Part shown: in pieces, positions 1-8,411 of the stretch | Layout: every line of letters begins with the position of its first letter | Position numbering within the stretch: position 1 is the first letter of the stretch | From: Myxococcota bacterium | GTDB taxonomy: Bacteria > Myxococcota_C > UBA6777 | Assembly: GCA_023150835.1 (NCBI GenBank) | Contig: JAKLKB010000064.1 | Location: forward strand, 1 to 34,076 | Length of the DNA: 34,076 bases | Direction of reading: 5' to 3' | Program-made: the position numbers and the translations under genes | The notes under the pieces: generated by a model | What the model saw: the letters and a program-made list of their open reading frames with translations, nothing else | The model's database searches: none | Told to the model about the DNA's origin: nothing

Positions 1-203
1 CGTGCATACAGCGTGTGTCATGAAAAAACAAAATCCCCGCTGCTTCCGACTTTCGCTCCCTCCCCTGTTCACGGGGGAGGGCTGGGGTGGGGGGGCCAAC
101 AAGCGCTTAACCTAACGCCTATGGGGTGAAACCCCACAAACAGCAACCAACCGTGGCGGGGTGTAGGGTGGCCACCCCACAACGCACTTCCAGCGGGGAG
201 AGA
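1..203. repeat. Intergenic palindromes, no gene
   Basis: No coding region is supported here. An 8-bp inverted repeat, CCCTCCCC (58-65) and GGGGAGGG (74-81), has an 8-base loop and is followed by a G-rich run. A GGGGT-GAA-ACCCC hairpin sits at 123-135 and a perfect 12-bp palindrome GGGTGGCCACCC at 166-177. They lie just past the end of the minus-strand sigma factor gene. No U-run follows, so a classical terminator is not shown; they look like dispersed intergenic palindromes. Confidence 0.5.
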
Positions 204-893
204 TTAAGATTTGTCGGATTGATCGGGGAATTGGTTATCGAGGATATCGCGCAGGAAGGCGCGAGCGCGGTGGAGTCGGGATTTGACAGCGGATTCGGTG
301 AGGCCGGTGGCTTCGGCGGTTTCTTGGGTGGAGTAGCCTTCGAGGTCGCGCAACAAGAGGATGGCGCGATCTTGTTCGGAGAGTTGTGCGATAGCTTCGG
401 AGAGAGGGCGGAGATCGGATTGGAGTTCGCCAGAGAAGCGTTCGATCTGTTGGGGGAGTTCGGGGGCATCTTCGGCATGGATGGAGAGGTGGAGGTGGGG
501 GTTGTTTTTTTGGCCGCGCCGCATACGTTGGCAAGAAGTCGAAGCGATGCGATAGAGCCAGTTTTTGACAGAGCTTTCACCGCGAAAGCCTTCGATGTAG
601 CGGAGCATGGCGACATAAGTGTCTTGCATCGCGTCTTCGGCATCGCTGTTTTCGCCGCATCTTCGGCGCAAAAAGCGTAGGAGGTCGTCGTGAAAACAGT
701 AGATCAATTCGTGGACGACGGTGTTGTCGCCTGCAAGGAGGCGTTCTTTGAGTTGGGTGGGGTGGCAAGACGGCGTATCGGTCGAAGAGGTCGGTGGATT
801 CGCCGCTTGTGAGTCAAAGAATTCGTGTGTAGCGGTGGTGGCGCTTTGAGAGAGTGGGGTGGAAGGTTTGTTGTGGTTTGGTGGGTGGGCCAT
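204..893 (-). CDS. ECF-type RNA polymerase sigma factor
   Basis: A 229-residue sigma-70 family factor of the extracytoplasmic-function class, expected to direct core RNA polymerase to a specific promoter set. Region 2 spans about residues 54-125, with the DAEDAMQDTYVAML helix and a basic RMRRGQ end. Region 4 spans about 160-215, with an SEQDRAILLLRDLEGYS helix and an SAVKSRLHRAR recognition helix. The roughly 45-residue N-terminal leader is Ser/Thr/Pro-rich and low in complexity. The gene starts 26 nt after the stop of the M42 peptidase on the same strand, so the two are probably co-transcribed. I see no adjacent anti-sigma factor, which is usual for ECF genes, so its signal is unknown. The ribosome site before the ATG is weak; a start further inside the low-complexity leader is possible. 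Confidence 0.9.
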   Translation of the reverse strand: MAHPPNHNKPSTPLSQSATTATHEFFDSQAANPPTSSTDTPSCHPTQLKERLLAGDNTVVHELIYCFHDDLLRFLRRRCGENSDAEDAMQDTYVAMLRYIEGFRGESSVKNWLYRIASTSCQRMRRGQKNNPHLHLSIHAEDAPELPQQIERFSGELQSDLRPLSEAIAQLSEQDRAILLLRDLEGYSTQETAEATGLTESAVKSRLHRARAFLRDILDNQFPDQSDKS

Positions 894-919
894 GCGGATC
901 TTGCCTTGTGCGTATGGGA

Positions 920-2218
920 TTAGGAAGCGTTGGAATCGTCGGAGGACTTGTTGTTTGCGGCGTTGTTTGCGGGGGAAAGGTGGGTGAGTGCGGGGGCGGT
1001 GTCAAGGCGTGGGTGGCCGCGATGGAAGGCGTGTTGAGAGAGACCTTGTCCGTCTTCGGCTTGGTCCATGCTTTGGAGGAGATAGAACATGGCGTAGATG
1101 GAGGCGAGCAAGTCGCCCGTGTGTCCGGCTTCGGAGATGGTGTGCATATTGCGGATAGGGAAACCGACGGAGGTGGCGGCGCAGTCGATGGAAGCGAGAA
1201 CACCCGCCATGGCGTCGGTGCCTGTGTCGCGTCCGACGACGGAGCGTTGGATCGGGATCTCGTGTTCGAGGGCGACTTGTTGGATCAGGGCGTTGAGTTT
1301 TTCGCTGGCGATGGCTCCGACAGAAAGCGTAAAGCCTTGTCCCATTGCGAGAGGTGGCATCCGCTCGCTTTCGATGCCGGGTGCTGCGACATAATCGTGA
1401 TTGACATCGACCCCGATCAGGATATCGGGTTTGGTGACGGCGGCCATCACACGGCTACCCATACGTCCGATCTCTTCGTGGGTGGCGATGCCAAAAAGTG
1501 CGCGGATATTTTTGAGCCCTCCCGCTTGGGCGACAAGACGGGCGATCTCAGCGGTCGCAAAGCAACCAAGGCCGTTGTCGAGGTAGGCCCCATAAAAAGT
1601 CTCAGGGCTAAAGCCGCGCTTGATCGGGCGATCGAGCAACACATTGTCGCCCACTCGCACACCAAGGGCTTCAATCTGCTTTTGTTTGTTTTCGCTGTGG
1701 ATCTGGAGTTCGAGATAGATCTGTTCTTTTTTGATGCCGCTTTTGCCCGAACGAAGGGCTTCGTTGGCAAAGTGGATCGCGCCGATGGCTTCGACGGTTC
1801 CGCCTTTGATGGTGCGATAGTGCCCGGGATTTTTGGGATCTTCGCTGAACAACAGAACTTCGTGTCCGATCAGGGTGGTGGGCAAGAAGGAATCGGTATC
1901 AAGCCAGATCTTGCCGTCTTTTCCGATCTGACGTACTTGCATACGGATCTTGTCGGCGTGTCCGACAAACAGGACAGTCAGCAGATCGTCGCGGTCGGGT
2001 GCGGTATCAAGGACGATTCCTGCATTTCCACGAAAGGTGTGGATCTTCCAGCCTGCGCGCATCCATTTTTCAAAGTAGGGGATGAGAACGCCGAACGTCA
2101 TGGCGGCTTCGAGGCCGACAGGACTGGGGGCGGCCAAGATATCGCGCATGATCGCGAATTGTTCTTCGGGCATCGGCTGTTTCCAAGGCTTCTCTGTCAC
2201 GATTTTACCTCTCTGCAT
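920..2218 (-). CDS. M42 family metallo-aminopeptidase
   Basis: A 432-residue cytoplasmic-type M42 (glutamyl aminopeptidase/FrvX-like) zinc or cobalt peptidase that would remove N-terminal residues from peptides. The expected metal and catalytic residues are in order: His87 in VGHADK, Asp214 in LDNGLG, the Glu pair 248-249 in ATHEEIG, Asp271 in GVDVNHD, and His359 in RNMHTISEAGH. The frame stays open up to 2863, but the upstream part overlaps a dispersed repeat and a divergent gene and has no family similarity. I chose the ATG at 2218 (AAGG six bases upstream); an ATG at 2173 is the next option. The C-terminal 40 residues are Asn/Ser-rich and poorly conserved. It is followed on the same strand by the ECF sigma gene. 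Confidence 0.9.
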   Translation of the reverse strand: MQRGKIVTEKPWKQPMPEEQFAIMRDILAAPSPVGLEAAMTFGVLIPYFEKWMRAGWKIHTFRGNAGIVLDTAPDRDDLLTVLFVGHADKIRMQVRQIGKDGKIWLDTDSFLPTTLIGHEVLLFSEDPKNPGHYRTIKGGTVEAIGAIHFANEALRSGKSGIKKEQIYLELQIHSENKQKQIEALGVRVGDNVLLDRPIKRGFSPETFYGAYLDNGLGCFATAEIARLVAQAGGLKNIRALFGIATHEEIGRMGSRVMAAVTKPDILIGVDVNHDYVAAPGIESERMPPLAMGQGFTLSVGAIASEKLNALIQQVALEHEIPIQRSVVGRDTGTDAMAGVLASIDCAATSVGFPIRNMHTISEAGHTGDLLASIYAMFYLLQSMDQAEDGQGLSQHAFHRGHPRLDTAPALTHLSPANNAANNKSSDDSNAS

Positions 2219-2774
2219 GGTTGGCCTTGTTGGGGGTAGGCGTAGGGTGTGGGGCTGGACCTTGGGTGTCCTGTATTGCGGGGCAAGCGAGACACTCGGG
2301 CCATCGTGCTGCTTGGGATGCACGAAAAGGCTTGCGGATGCAAGGTTCGTCGCTCTCGCAGCAAGCGCAACGCGGCACTTTATCTCAGGTTTTGGCGCAA
2401 AGCAACGCATCTTCTCTTTTGAACGATCTTGCTCGGCTGAAGGGGGTTGTGTGGCGCTGCCCCAAACTCCGCCATAGACCGAAGGCCCCTTGCCCCCGCA
2501 TTGGCGGACGTGGCGAGGTTTTTCAAACCAACAACTCTGTCGCTTGAAGTGTCGCGAACGCAGGGGTTTTTTGGGGCCAACGGCGTCACTCCTCTCAGAC
2601 GAGGATTTTGTTTGGCTTGTGTTTCTTGGGGGAAACATACATCGCCCCGTCGTGTTGTTTGTGATCGGAATATCCGCACGTTCTTGGCGTCCAAGGGTCA
2701 CGGGTTTTCTAGGTGGCCTCTTGTGTTGGGCAGACCAAGAAATGTCCCGCACCCCACACCTCAAGGAGTTTTTC
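2219..2774. other. Gene-free divergent intergenic region
   Basis: This 556-base gap separates the M42 peptidase (minus) from the small basic protein (plus) and should hold both promoters. I see no convincing gene: the open frames on either strand lack family similarity and conflict with each other. It contains one degenerate copy of the family 1 palindromic repeat at about 2447-2600. The rest is unassigned. Confidence 0.6.
2447..2600 (+). repeat. Dispersed repeat family 1, copy 1 (degenerate)
   Basis: Aligned by eye, this block matches two other intergenic blocks in the window (17188-17334 in the same orientation and 25280-25435 inverted). Shared landmarks in order are a GTGG..GCTGCCCC palindrome remnant, GGCCCCTTG.CCCC, a GGCGG motif, GTTTTTCA, CTCTGTCGCTTGA and CGAACRC.GGGGTTTTT. 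This copy is the most diverged. No protein is encoded consistently across copies, which suggests a non-coding mobile or REP-like sequence. Confidence 0.6.
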
Positions 2775-3101
2775 ATGAAACGTATGGTTTTGTTTCTGAT
2801 TGCAAGTGTCTGGGTTATCACCGCGATCGCCCCATGTTCGGAAGTGTTGGCGCGCAACGTCAAGCGCAGCGTAAAGTCACCGAAGAATCATCGAAAGCCG
2901 CCCAAATACAGAAAGCGTTACAGTCGCGGAAAACCCGGGAAACTCACCGCCGAGCAAAAGAAGCGGAAAAAGGAAAGGGACAAAAAGAGCAAGAAAACTT
3001 CGGTGGGACGGCTATTGGGAAAAAAGACGCACGCAAAAACCACCAAAGTTGGGAAGAGAAAAGTGGGTTCGGGTGGAAAAGTTCATGATCCGTTCAAGTG
3101 A
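2775..3101 (+). CDS. Small, highly basic secreted protein
   Basis: A 108-residue protein of no family I recognise. Residues 1 to about 27 form a clear signal peptide: a short MKR start, a hydrophobic stretch and an EVLA cleavage region. The mature part is extremely rich in Lys and Arg, with runs such as KKRKKERDKKSKK, and has no Cys; the only Cys is in the leader. The start is well supported by AAGGAG six bases before the ATG. Such a strongly cationic, low-complexity exported chain could bind nucleic acid, polysaccharide or anionic surfaces, but that is only inference. Its stop codon directly abuts the stop codon of the convergent CDF transporter with no intervening base. Confidence 0.75.
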   Translation: MKRMVLFLIASVWVITAIAPCSEVLARNVKRSVKSPKNHRKPPKYRKRYSRGKPGKLTAEQKKRKKERDKKSKKTSVGRLLGKKTHAKTTKVGKRKVGSGGKVHDPFK

Positions 3102-4076
3102 TTAGTCTTGTGTGTGTGAGTGAGGGTTCCATGCGTCGCCGAGGGCGAGGGGGTCAGAGGTGGGTTCTTCGTAGCCTTTGGGGTGACAAGGGGCGGAGGC
3201 GGGTTCGAGGTGGGTGGTGACGATGACTTCGGTTTGCGGGAAGGCGCGTTGGAGGTCGAGTTCAAGGAGGGAGGCGCGGCGGTGGGCTTCGGCGAGGCGC
3301 AGCCCGGGATCGAGAAGCAGGTGAAGTTCGACAAAGAGAGTGCGGTGGACGAGGCGGTGGCGGAGTTGATGATAGCTTTCGATCTGATGGGAAGTCGTGT
3401 AGGTGTCGAGGCATTGGAGGATGCGATCGGTGGTTTCTTGGTCGGTGCGTTCCATCAGGCCCTGATAGGCTTCTGCGAGCAGTTCCCAAGCCGAGTGGAG
3501 GATATGGAGTCCGATTACGATAGCTGCGATGGGATCGAGGATACGGATGTTGGTGAACCACACCAACCCGACGCCAAGGACGCCTGCGAGGCTGGTCCAC
3601 ATATCGGTGAGGACGTGCATTCCGTTGGCGCGGAGGATCGAAGATTGGTGCTTTTTTCCTACGGCGAGCAAGTGCCATCCAAGAGCGAGATTGATCGCGA
3701 TCAATCCAATGGCGAGTAAAAGTCCCAGACCAAGGCGTTGTAGCGGGGCTGGCACAAAAAGGTCGTGGATCGCTTTGGCCAAGATACCAAGCGCAGCGAC
3801 CGCAAGGATCACGCCTTCAAAACCGATCGAAAAGTAAGCGATCTTTCCATGACCGTAGACGTGCTTTCGGTCGGGGGGTTGGGCTGCATACCAAAGGCTA
3901 AAGGCCGCAAGGCTGGTTGCGAGGATATGGATCACGGACTCTGCGGCGTCAGAGAGCAGCGCAGTGCTGTTGGTCAACCACCACGCAAGCAGTTTTCCAA
4001 CGAGCATGGTGACCGATACTGCGAGGCTTAGGCGCATGGCGCGTTGGAGGGCAGGGTGTTGGGGCGTGTGTGTCAA
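3102..4076 (-). CDS. Cation diffusion facilitator (CDF) transporter
   Basis: A 324-residue inner-membrane CDF family protein that would export divalent metal (such as Zn, Fe or Mn) in exchange for protons. Six membrane helices occupy about residues 15-200, followed by a cytoplasmic C-terminal domain. In helix 2 the metal positions are Glu46 and His50 (AAESVIH), where YiiP-type transporters carry two aspartates; helix 5 keeps His154 and Asp158 (HVLTD). The conserved YGHGK loop follows helix 2. I place the start at a TTG (4076) because AGGAG lies five bases upstream, overlapping the stop codon of the preceding dus gene; this gives a normal family length. It is the last gene of a minus-strand series and its stop touches the convergent small-protein stop. 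Confidence 0.88.
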   Translation of the reverse strand: MTHTPQHPALQRAMRLSLAVSVTMLVGKLLAWWLTNSTALLSDAAESVIHILATSLAAFSLWYAAQPPDRKHVYGHGKIAYFSIGFEGVILAVAALGILAKAIHDLFVPAPLQRLGLGLLLAIGLIAINLALGWHLLAVGKKHQSSILRANGMHVLTDMWTSLAGVLGVGLVWFTNIRILDPIAAIVIGLHILHSAWELLAEAYQGLMERTDQETTDRILQCLDTYTTSHQIESYHQLRHRLVHRTLFVELHLLLDPGLRLAEAHRRASLLELDLQRAFPQTEVIVTTHLEPASAPCHPKGYEEPTSDPLALGDAWNPHSHTQD

Positions 4077-4084
4077 GCAAGCTC

Positions 4085-5134
4085 CTATGGGCTGTTTGGG
4101 GAAGAGGGCGGATCTTCGTCGTGAGTGGGTGGGGTCCATTGATCGAGGAGGGCGAACAACGTGGTGGTGTCCTCGCATTCCATCGCGGCCATCCGAAGGG
4201 TATGTGCGCCGCGAAAGCCTTGGAGATACACTTTGAGGAATTTTTTCATAATTTTGAAGGGGCGTTTTGGACCCCACACCTCGAAATACAGGGTGATGTG
4301 ATCGCGAAGCATCCTGAGTTTTTCTTCGAGCGGGAGGTCGTTGTAGTTGCGTTGGGGATGGAAGACGACAGGATCTTGGAAGATCCCGCGACCGATCATC
4401 ACGCCGTCTACGCCGTGTTGCTGGTGCTTTTGGTGTACTTCTTCAAGGCTGAGAACGTCGCCGTTGCCGATGATCAGCGTCGATACGCCCATCTGATCGC
4501 GGAGCTCGACGACTTTTGCGATCTCGTCCCAATCTGCGGGATATTTGGACATATCTTTGGCGAGTCGTCCGTGCATGGTGAGGACGTCGATCCCTGTTTC
4601 CAACAGAAAAGTAGCCCATGACTCGGTGCGTTTGTCTCGAAAGCCAAGGCGTGTCTTGACGCTGATCGGTAGAGCGGGTGCGCCTTCGCGGGCGGCGAGG
4701 ATCTGTTCTCGTGCGAGCATGGGATTTTCGATCAAGGCCGAACAGCAGCCTTTGTGGACGATCTTTTCGACAGGGCAGCCCATATTCAGATCGACGCCAT
4801 CAAAGCCGAGGCGTTGGACTTCTTGGGCGGCCCGAAAGATGGCGTTTGGATCTTTGCCCCACAATTGCGCGACGAGAGGGCGTTCTTCTTCGGTGTAGAG
4901 AAGCCGAGAGATCACGCGGCTGCGCCCCGCAGAAAACAGACCTTCTGCGCTGGTGAACTCGGTGACAAAAACGTGCGGGCGTCCCCAACGTGCGATCAAT
5001 CGGCGAAATACGGTGTCTGTCACGTCTTCCATCGGTGCAAGCACATGAAACGGGCGCGGGAGATCGCGCCAAAAACCACGCGGGGCGTGTTCTATCGGGC
5101 CAAAACAAAGGCTTTCTGTGTTCGGATGATTCAT
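4085..5134 (-). CDS. tRNA-dihydrouridine synthase family protein
   Basis: A 349-residue FMN-dependent enzyme that reduces uridines in the D-loop of tRNA using NADPH. The TIM-barrel landmarks are an N-terminal APMEDVTD (residues 34-41), the catalytic NMGCP with Cys120, VHKGCCSAL after it, the SVKTRLGF strand, a TMHGR motif and IGNGD. The C-terminal helical domain is present and ends in a Pro/Ser-rich tail. Upstream in-frame sequence belongs to a dispersed repeat, so the ATG at 5134 is preferred although its ribosome site is poor. The CDF transporter follows 8 bases later and is probably translationally linked. I cannot assign DusA, B or C from the sequence alone. Confidence 0.9.
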   Translation of the reverse strand: MNHPNTESLCFGPIEHAPRGFWRDLPRPFHVLAPMEDVTDTVFRRLIARWGRPHVFVTEFTSAEGLFSAGRSRVISRLLYTEEERPLVAQLWGKDPNAIFRAAQEVQRLGFDGVDLNMGCPVEKIVHKGCCSALIENPMLAREQILAAREGAPALPISVKTRLGFRDKRTESWATFLLETGIDVLTMHGRLAKDMSKYPADWDEIAKVVELRDQMGVSTLIIGNGDVLSLEEVHQKHQQHGVDGVMIGRGIFQDPVVFHPQRNYNDLPLEEKLRMLRDHITLYFEVWGPKRPFKIMKKFLKVYLQGFRGAHTLRMAAMECEDTTTLFALLDQWTPPTHDEDPPSSPNSP

Positions 5135-5176
5135 TGTTTTTTTCTGTACTCGACGGGTTTGTATAGGTATGGGGGG

Positions 5177-5300
5177 ATACGAAATCCGCACATGGTTGTG
5201 ATCGCAAAAATTAGGGGCAGCCCGCTGTGGCTGCCCAACCACAGGGCATCTACAGCGGATCGCACCTACCCTTCGATCACCCTTCTTTCGAAGATCGTAC
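5177..5300 (-). repeat. Dispersed repeat family 2, copy A
   Basis: Read on the minus strand, this block contains TGATCGAAGGGT, GATCCGCTGTAGATGCCCT, the hairpin GGGCAGCC/GGGCTGCCC, TTTTTGCGATCACA and a right end reading GCGGATTTCGTAT. It starts 43 nt after the stop of the thioredoxin-like gene, in that gene's orientation, and precedes dus. The left end is weakly preserved (GTACGATC). Confidence 0.7.
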
Positions 5301-5343
5301 GTTTGACGGAGAGGGAGGCGGGGAGGTTTGGGAGAGGTTTGGA

Positions 5344-5973
5344 TTACCAACGCCAAGAAGATTTGTATTTGACCGAACAGCCGTAGGGACGGGTGAGTTT
5401 GGTTTGAACAGGCTTTCCTGCCAATACGGCATCCACAGCAGCGGTGACGTAGTTTTGGGCTTTTTTGTTGTCTTCGGGGTTGGTGGAGCGGATGCTGTCG
5501 AGGGCTCCCATGTACACGAGGATGCCTTTGGCGTCGATGACGTACATGTGGGGGGTGGTTTTGGCGTTGTAAAGCTGGCCGACTTTGCCTTCGGGATCGA
5601 GCAAGATGGCGTTGGCTTGGCCTTTTTTGGCGGAGTTGATCTCGTTGGCTTGTTTGGCGGGGTAGTAGCCTTGTTTGCCGGGGGCCGAAGACACGATCGA
5701 GAGCCAGATCACGCCTTTGTCTCGGTAGGCTTTTTGGATGGCTTGGATGTGGCCGCTGTCGTAATGTCGTTTGACAAAGGGACAGCCGTGATTAAGCCAT
5801 TCAAGGACGACGATCTTTCCCTTGTATTGGGAAAGATCATGGTTCTTTCCAAACGTATCAGGAAGGGTAAAGGCCGGAGCGGCTTGATCGACTTTGATCT
5901 TTTGGGGAGCGGCATGGACGGAAACGGGAAGCGAGCACAACAGGCCGAGTGCAACGGCAAAAACAAAGCGCAT
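5344..5973 (-). CDS. Exported thioredoxin-fold (redoxin/AhpC-TSA-like) protein
   Basis: A 209-residue periplasmic protein with a signal peptide (residues 1 to about 21, ending VHA) and a thioredoxin/AhpC-TSA fold. The conserved segment APAFTLPDTFGK is followed by VVLEWLNHGCPFVKRHY, where Cys64 stands alone in place of a CxxC pair. TTPHMYVIDAKG, with the family's cis-proline, follows at about residue 145. A single peroxidatic-type Cys suggests a peroxiredoxin-like or thiol-redox role on exported proteins, but the substrate is unknown. AGGAG precedes the ATG. The TauE exporter lies 114 bases upstream on the same strand and a family 2 repeat separates it from dus. Confidence 0.85.
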   Translation of the reverse strand: MRFVFAVALGLLCSLPVSVHAAPQKIKVDQAAPAFTLPDTFGKNHDLSQYKGKIVVLEWLNHGCPFVKRHYDSGHIQAIQKAYRDKGVIWLSIVSSAPGKQGYYPAKQANEINSAKKGQANAILLDPEGKVGQLYNAKTTPHMYVIDAKGILVYMGALDSIRSTNPEDNKKAQNYVTAAVDAVLAGKPVQTKLTRPYGCSVKYKSSWRW

Positions 5974-6087
5974 GAAAAACTCCTAGGGTGGTTAACCAAC
6001 GAGGCATCCCAAAGCAGAGGCGGGAGCGCTCGTTGAGAAAGATGTGGATCGAAACACAGTGATGCGCGATCTTGTTCCTTTTTTTGA

Positions 6088-6816
6088 TTAGCTGCTGAGC
6101 AGAAAACGCACGCCCGCAAACAACAGCAAGGCTTGGACAAGCCCCGCAAAGATCCGCTCATCGACGCTGTGATGAAAGCGCTCCCCCACGAAAAGACCAA
6201 GCAGCACCGCAGGCAAGGTTCCAAGAAACAACCATCCGTGTTGGGCCGTGTATTCGCTTCGTACCAACATCCCCAAAAAGACGGTGACGTTGAGCAAAAA
6301 CCACAGCCCAGCAAGCGTGGCACGAAAAGTTCTTTTGTCCAGCGAAAGGCGGCTCACCACGTACACGATAAACGGGCCACCCGTCGCATACAAACCTTGG
6401 ATCAGCCCACCGCCAAACAAAAAAAAGTTTGCTTGCCATGCAGGAAGAGGCGAAAGTGTCGAGGCTTTTGTTCTCGAACGCCAGATGCCCCAGAGCGTCA
6501 ATCCCAACAGAACAGCCCCAAAGAGGACACGGGTTTGCCGTTCGGGAAGGGTGCGGAACAAGGCAAAACCGAGGGGCAGTCCGAGTCCAGCCCAAGGCAA
6601 CATTTTTTTCCAGAGGACGGGGGATATCGCTTGTCGATCGCGAGAGAGGATGGACAGGCTGAGGATCAGATTGAGCGGGATGATCACGGGTAATAAAACG
6701 GAGAGAGGATAACTCGCAAGGGCGAGCGTCAAGAGTCCACAGCCAAAGCCCAACACGGCCTCCGTGAAGTGAGCCAAAAAGACGACCAAAAAAAGCCAAA
6801 GGAAGGCGAGATCCAT
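6088..6816 (-). CDS. TauE/SafE family sulfite/organosulfonate exporter-like protein
   Basis: A 242-residue, very hydrophobic inner-membrane protein of the TauE/SafE (DUF81) family, a group that exports small anions such as sulfite, sulfoacetate or related compounds. I count seven to eight membrane segments. Family-like features are an N-terminal half with an acidic and glycine-containing helix pair (FTEAVLGFGCG), PLGFALFRTLPE in the middle, and the second-half counterpart FGGGLIQGLYATGGPFIVY. The ATG has no strong Shine-Dalgarno. A perfect palindrome at 6889-6900 lies 73 bases upstream and could be an operator. The thioredoxin-like gene follows on the same strand. Confidence 0.85.
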   Translation of the reverse strand: MDLAFLWLFLVVFLAHFTEAVLGFGCGLLTLALASYPLSVLLPVIIPLNLILSLSILSRDRQAISPVLWKKMLPWAGLGLPLGFALFRTLPERQTRVLFGAVLLGLTLWGIWRSRTKASTLSPLPAWQANFFLFGGGLIQGLYATGGPFIVYVVSRLSLDKRTFRATLAGLWFLLNVTVFLGMLVRSEYTAQHGWLFLGTLPAVLLGLFVGERFHHSVDERIFAGLVQALLLFAGVRFLLSS

Positions 6817-7280
6817 GATGATGTGCTGCCTCGTTGTTGCGATGCTGGTGTTTTGCGCTCAAAAAGCCGGATTCATGGGTAGAGTCGGTTGTGTACACAA
6901 AAAGACCGAAGGGAGGCGCGGTGGCTGGCTTCGGCGTTATCGCGCTTCTGCCCCGCAACGGAGGTTTGAAGAGCGCGGTGCGGGCTTGTGATAGCTGAGG
7001 TGGGCAGCGGAGGCAAGACGCGCAGAGGGAGGGCGAGTCCAAAGAGCGATGCCAAGCTGTGATCCGTCCGTTGATCGCCGTGCTTTGGCAAGATGTAGAG
7101 AGCGAGAGCAAACAGCGTCCTGCTGGGAAGGTTGTGTCGGTGAGACGGATGCTTCGCCCTGTAGGACGGAAAAGGCGTGCTGTTTGGAGAGATGGGGGAG
7201 GTGGTGGAAAAGGCTTGCGCTTGGTTTGTGGGTGCGTATGATGCAGCGCGCCAAACCAGCAAGATTGTTTTTGGGAAAAA
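6817..7280. other. Gene-free intergenic region
   Basis: This 464-base gap separates divergent tauE-like (minus) and acidic-protein (plus) genes. Apart from a perfect palindrome at 6889-6900 I see no gene, RNA or repeat. The open frames have skewed composition and no family similarity. Confidence 0.5.
6889..6900. promoter_or_regulatory. Perfect 12-bp palindrome, possible operator
   Basis: TTGTGTACACAA is a perfect dyad located 73 bases upstream of the TauE/SafE-like start codon. It resembles binding sites of dimeric repressors in form, but no regulator gene adjoins it. Confidence 0.3.
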
Positions 7281-8411
7281 ATGAGGAACAAAAAAGCCAT
7301 GACAGAGAAGCAATTAGAAACGATTCGCCGATGGACGGATTTGGGAGATCTACGGGCAGCGGGAGATCTGGTGCGTGCATTGTTGGTGGAAGATGCGCAA
7401 GACCCGTTGTTGTGGGAGCTTGAGGCACGTTTGCGTGCAGGGATGAAAGAACTGGACACCGCAGCGTACGCTGTCGAACAAGCTGTCCTCCAATCGCCCA
7501 AGTCCGTTCATAGTCTGTTGTTGCAGGCTTGGTTTGCGCGGGAGTTGCGCAATCTTGACGAAGCGAAAGACTGGGAAAATGCAGCGTTGGACGAAGCCGA
7601 GACCGAAGAAGACGGGCATGCGGTGCTGTTGAGCCAAGCGCGCACGCTTTTGGCGGAGGCTCAAGTCGAGATCGACGAGATGGTCGAAGAGATGGCCGAA
7701 GAAGACGAAGACGTCCCCGAAGTCATGCAGATCCCCGACGAGCTTGTGGAGATCTTTCAAGACGGGCTGGAAGCTTTGGGAGATATCTTGGACGAAGATC
7801 CCGAACACGCCGAAGCATGGGCGTTGGAAGCGGATTTTTACAGTCTGATGAACCAGCCCGAAAAAGCGGTGGAATCTCGCAACAAAGCGCTGGAGTGTAT
7901 GCCCGAAAAGATGGCTTGGCTGCATGCACAAGCCGAAGAGATGGAGCGGATCGAGGAAGGCGACAAGGCTTGCACGTTGTACAGCCGTTTGTTTGCACTC
8001 GAACAAAAAGCGCTGAAAGAAGCCAAGAACCCGTACGGCTTGTTTTTTGATCCGCAAGAGTTTTCGGCGATGAGCGCAAAAGCATGGCAAGAGTTGGAAG
8101 GTTATATCCGAGAAGAAGGCGTCACACTCGATTTTTCGGTCGTTTGCGAACCGATGCCTTCCAAGGAGATGGTCGAAGAAGCGATCCCTGAGGAACCTTT
8201 TGATCCGTGGACAGCTTTTCATCTGGTGATCGAGCCGCGTGATATCGGTCGTGATCTGATCAAGATCACGCTGTTTCAGCGGAATGTTGAGCGTTTTTGG
8301 CGAGAAGGCGGGGATGTTTCGATGCACGAGATGTTGCTCGATATCTTGGATGATGCGGCTGCACCCGCGATCTTGCTTGCCGATGGCAACGATCTGTTCG
8401 ATCAAGGATAG
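7281..8411 (+). CDS. Acidic tetratricopeptide-like repeat protein
   Basis: A 376-residue, strongly acidic, probably cytoplasmic protein. Helical-repeat segments with TPR character recur, for example around residues 15-75 ([17 protein letters not shown], then [25 protein letters not shown]) and around 155-225 ([40 protein letters not shown]). Between them is a very acidic stretch with [12 protein letters not shown]. The C-terminal third matches no family I know. TPR folds normally scaffold protein-protein contacts, so an adaptor role is likely. Two starts are possible: ATG 7281 (GGGA upstream) or ATG 7299 (AGGA but long spacing). The gene precedes pyrG by about 200 bases, with no clear functional tie. 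Confidence 0.75.
   Translation: MRNKKAMTEKQLETIRRWTDLGDLRAAGDLVRALLVEDAQDPLLWELEARLRAGMKELDTAAYAVEQAVLQSPKSVHSLLLQAWFARELRNLDEAKDWENAALDEAETEEDGHAVLLSQARTLLAEAQVEIDEMVEEMAEEDEDVPEVMQIPDELVEIFQDGLEALGDILDEDPEHAEAWALEADFYSLMNQPEKAVESRNKALECMPEKMAWLHAQAEEMERIEEGDKACTLYSRLFALEQKALKEAKNPYGLFFDPQEFSAMSAKAWQELEGYIREEGVTLDFSVVCEPMPSKEMVEEAIPEEPFDPWTAFHLVIEPRDIGRDLIKITLFQRNVERFWREGGDVSMHEMLLDILDDAAAPAILLADGNDLFDQG

Noticed and set aside
2219-2863. N-terminal extension of the M42 peptidase
   Set aside because: It covers a dispersed repeat and the divergent small gene; the family fold begins after 2218.
5135-5356. N-terminal extension of the Dus enzyme
   Set aside because: The frame runs through repeat copy A and the end of the thioredoxin-like gene, so it is not part of the protein.
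7049-7423. Plus-strand frame before the acidic protein
   Set aside because: Overlaps the start of a better-supported gene and has skewed composition without motifs.
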